A DNA stretch of 60,000 nt from Cryptomeria japonica. Lineage: Eukaryota > Streptophyta > Pinopsida > Cupressales > Cupressaceae. Location: NCBI RefSeq assembly GCF_030272615.1, contig NC_081415.1:508390873-508450872 (forward strand). Reading direction: 5' to 3'. Positions 59,501 to 60,000 of this stretch are shown piece by piece; within the stretch, counting starts at the first letter, position 1; each line of letters starts with the position of its first letter. Both the position numbers and the translations under genes were made by a program. Under the pieces are notes generated by a model. That model searched no databases. It saw only the letters and a list, made by a program, of their open reading frames with translations, and was not told where the DNA came from.

Positions 59501-60000
59501 ATGGTGTATCAACCTTGTAATTACATAAGGTTACTATTTATGGTAAGTTTACATTTTAACACAAATTGGTTCAAAAAATTTCCTCAGAACTATAGATTGG
59601 TTAAATAAGCATATGGATTGGCCAAATAAGCATGTTAATCAATTTGTGTTCAAAATCATATTTGGATTTGAAGATATCATAGTTTTCATTTTTTAGAGCT
59701 TCAAAGTCCATTTTGAAGGCCTTAGAGGCATTTTTTGGGCTTGAAAGTGGTTGTAACTGACATAGCTAACTATACATTGATAGAGAACTTCATGAGATTT
59801 TTAGTGCTTTAAATAGTTCATCAATTAGACTCTTAGATCAAAATTTATGGCCTTTAGAAGTTGGATATCTTGAAATGGGAACTATTTAAATGCGTTGGAC
59901 ACAAATGAGCTATAGAGGGGAGTTATACATGTTAGTGTGTGTTTTGACACATCATAGGGCATCTTGGATTAGAGATAAGTTGGACACCATTTTTGGATGA
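56597..60000. other. Intergenic, no clear gene
   Basis: No recognised domain on either strand. A minus-strand frame at 57141-57359 has no known motif. A 50-bp tandem duplication lies at 57661-57760. A possible LTR start is at 59491 (TGTTAGGAAA), with a 14-bp inverted repeat near 59559 and 59636. Otherwise AT-rich sequence. Confidence 0.55.
57661..57760. repeat. 50-bp perfect-like tandem duplication
   Basis: The block beginning TATTCGGGTCATTTC recurs at 57711, exactly 50 bp on, with one or two mismatches near its end. A recent slip or break-repair event. Confidence 0.92.

Overview
The window is plant nuclear DNA with almost no host coding sequence. It is a pile of nested, mostly decayed LTR retrotransposons and LINEs. 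The AT-rich base composition, the 20-kb Tat-type element, the very long LTRs and the general loss of CpG fit a seed plant with a large genome. A gymnosperm is my guess, but the sequence does not prove it. No rRNA, tRNA, CRISPR array or bacterial-type gene was seen.

Layout, left to right. (1) 1-~4908, minus strand: a Ty3/gypsy element with gag, protease, RT, RNase H and integrase, a tRNA-iMet-type primer site and one LTR; its other end lies outside the window. (2) ~4920-6020, minus: a LINE fragment. (3) ~6290-8776 and 28957-~29290, plus: a second LINE with RT, zf-RVT and RNase H. It is interrupted by a 376-bp TRIM-like miniature retrotransposon (8249-8624) and by a complete Tat-lineage element (8777-28951, target duplication GTTGG). 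(4) The Tat element has 1.7-kb LTRs, a primer site matching tRNA-Trp, a long leader, gag, protease, G-patch, RT, RNase H, a second archaeal-type RNase H and integrase. A 4166-bp insertion with target duplication CTTCA, probably a solo LTR, splits its gag/protease region. (5) ~29390-29990, plus: a copia gag remnant. (6) ~30453-38331, minus: a second, different Tat element, cut off inside RT, with its own G-patch and a tRNA-Lys-type primer site. Its 5' LTR has landed in (7) 38332-39316, minus: an LRR receptor-kinase-like pseudogene, the only host-type gene seen. (8) 41227-42810: a pyrimidine-rich microsatellite block. (9) ~44170-46390, plus: a decayed copia element carrying a second TRIM (45456-45799) with a near-perfect 5-bp target duplication. 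(10) 48999-56596, minus: a gypsy chromovirus with both LTRs and a chromodomain. (11) 56597-60000: no recognisable gene.

The relative order of events can be read from the nesting. The LINEs, the LRR gene and the copia element are older hosts. The TRIMs and Tat elements came later. The solo LTR inside Tat-1 is later than Tat-1 itself. Nearly every coding frame carries stops, many of them consistent with C-to-T change at CAG, TGG or CGA codons, as expected of methylated silent elements. I found no new cellular system. The most interesting items are the two TRIM copies, the tRNA-Trp primer site, the protease/G-patch arrangement, a conserved linker peptide shared by the two Tat elements, and the palindromic TCGTACGA clusters in the Tat-2 leader.
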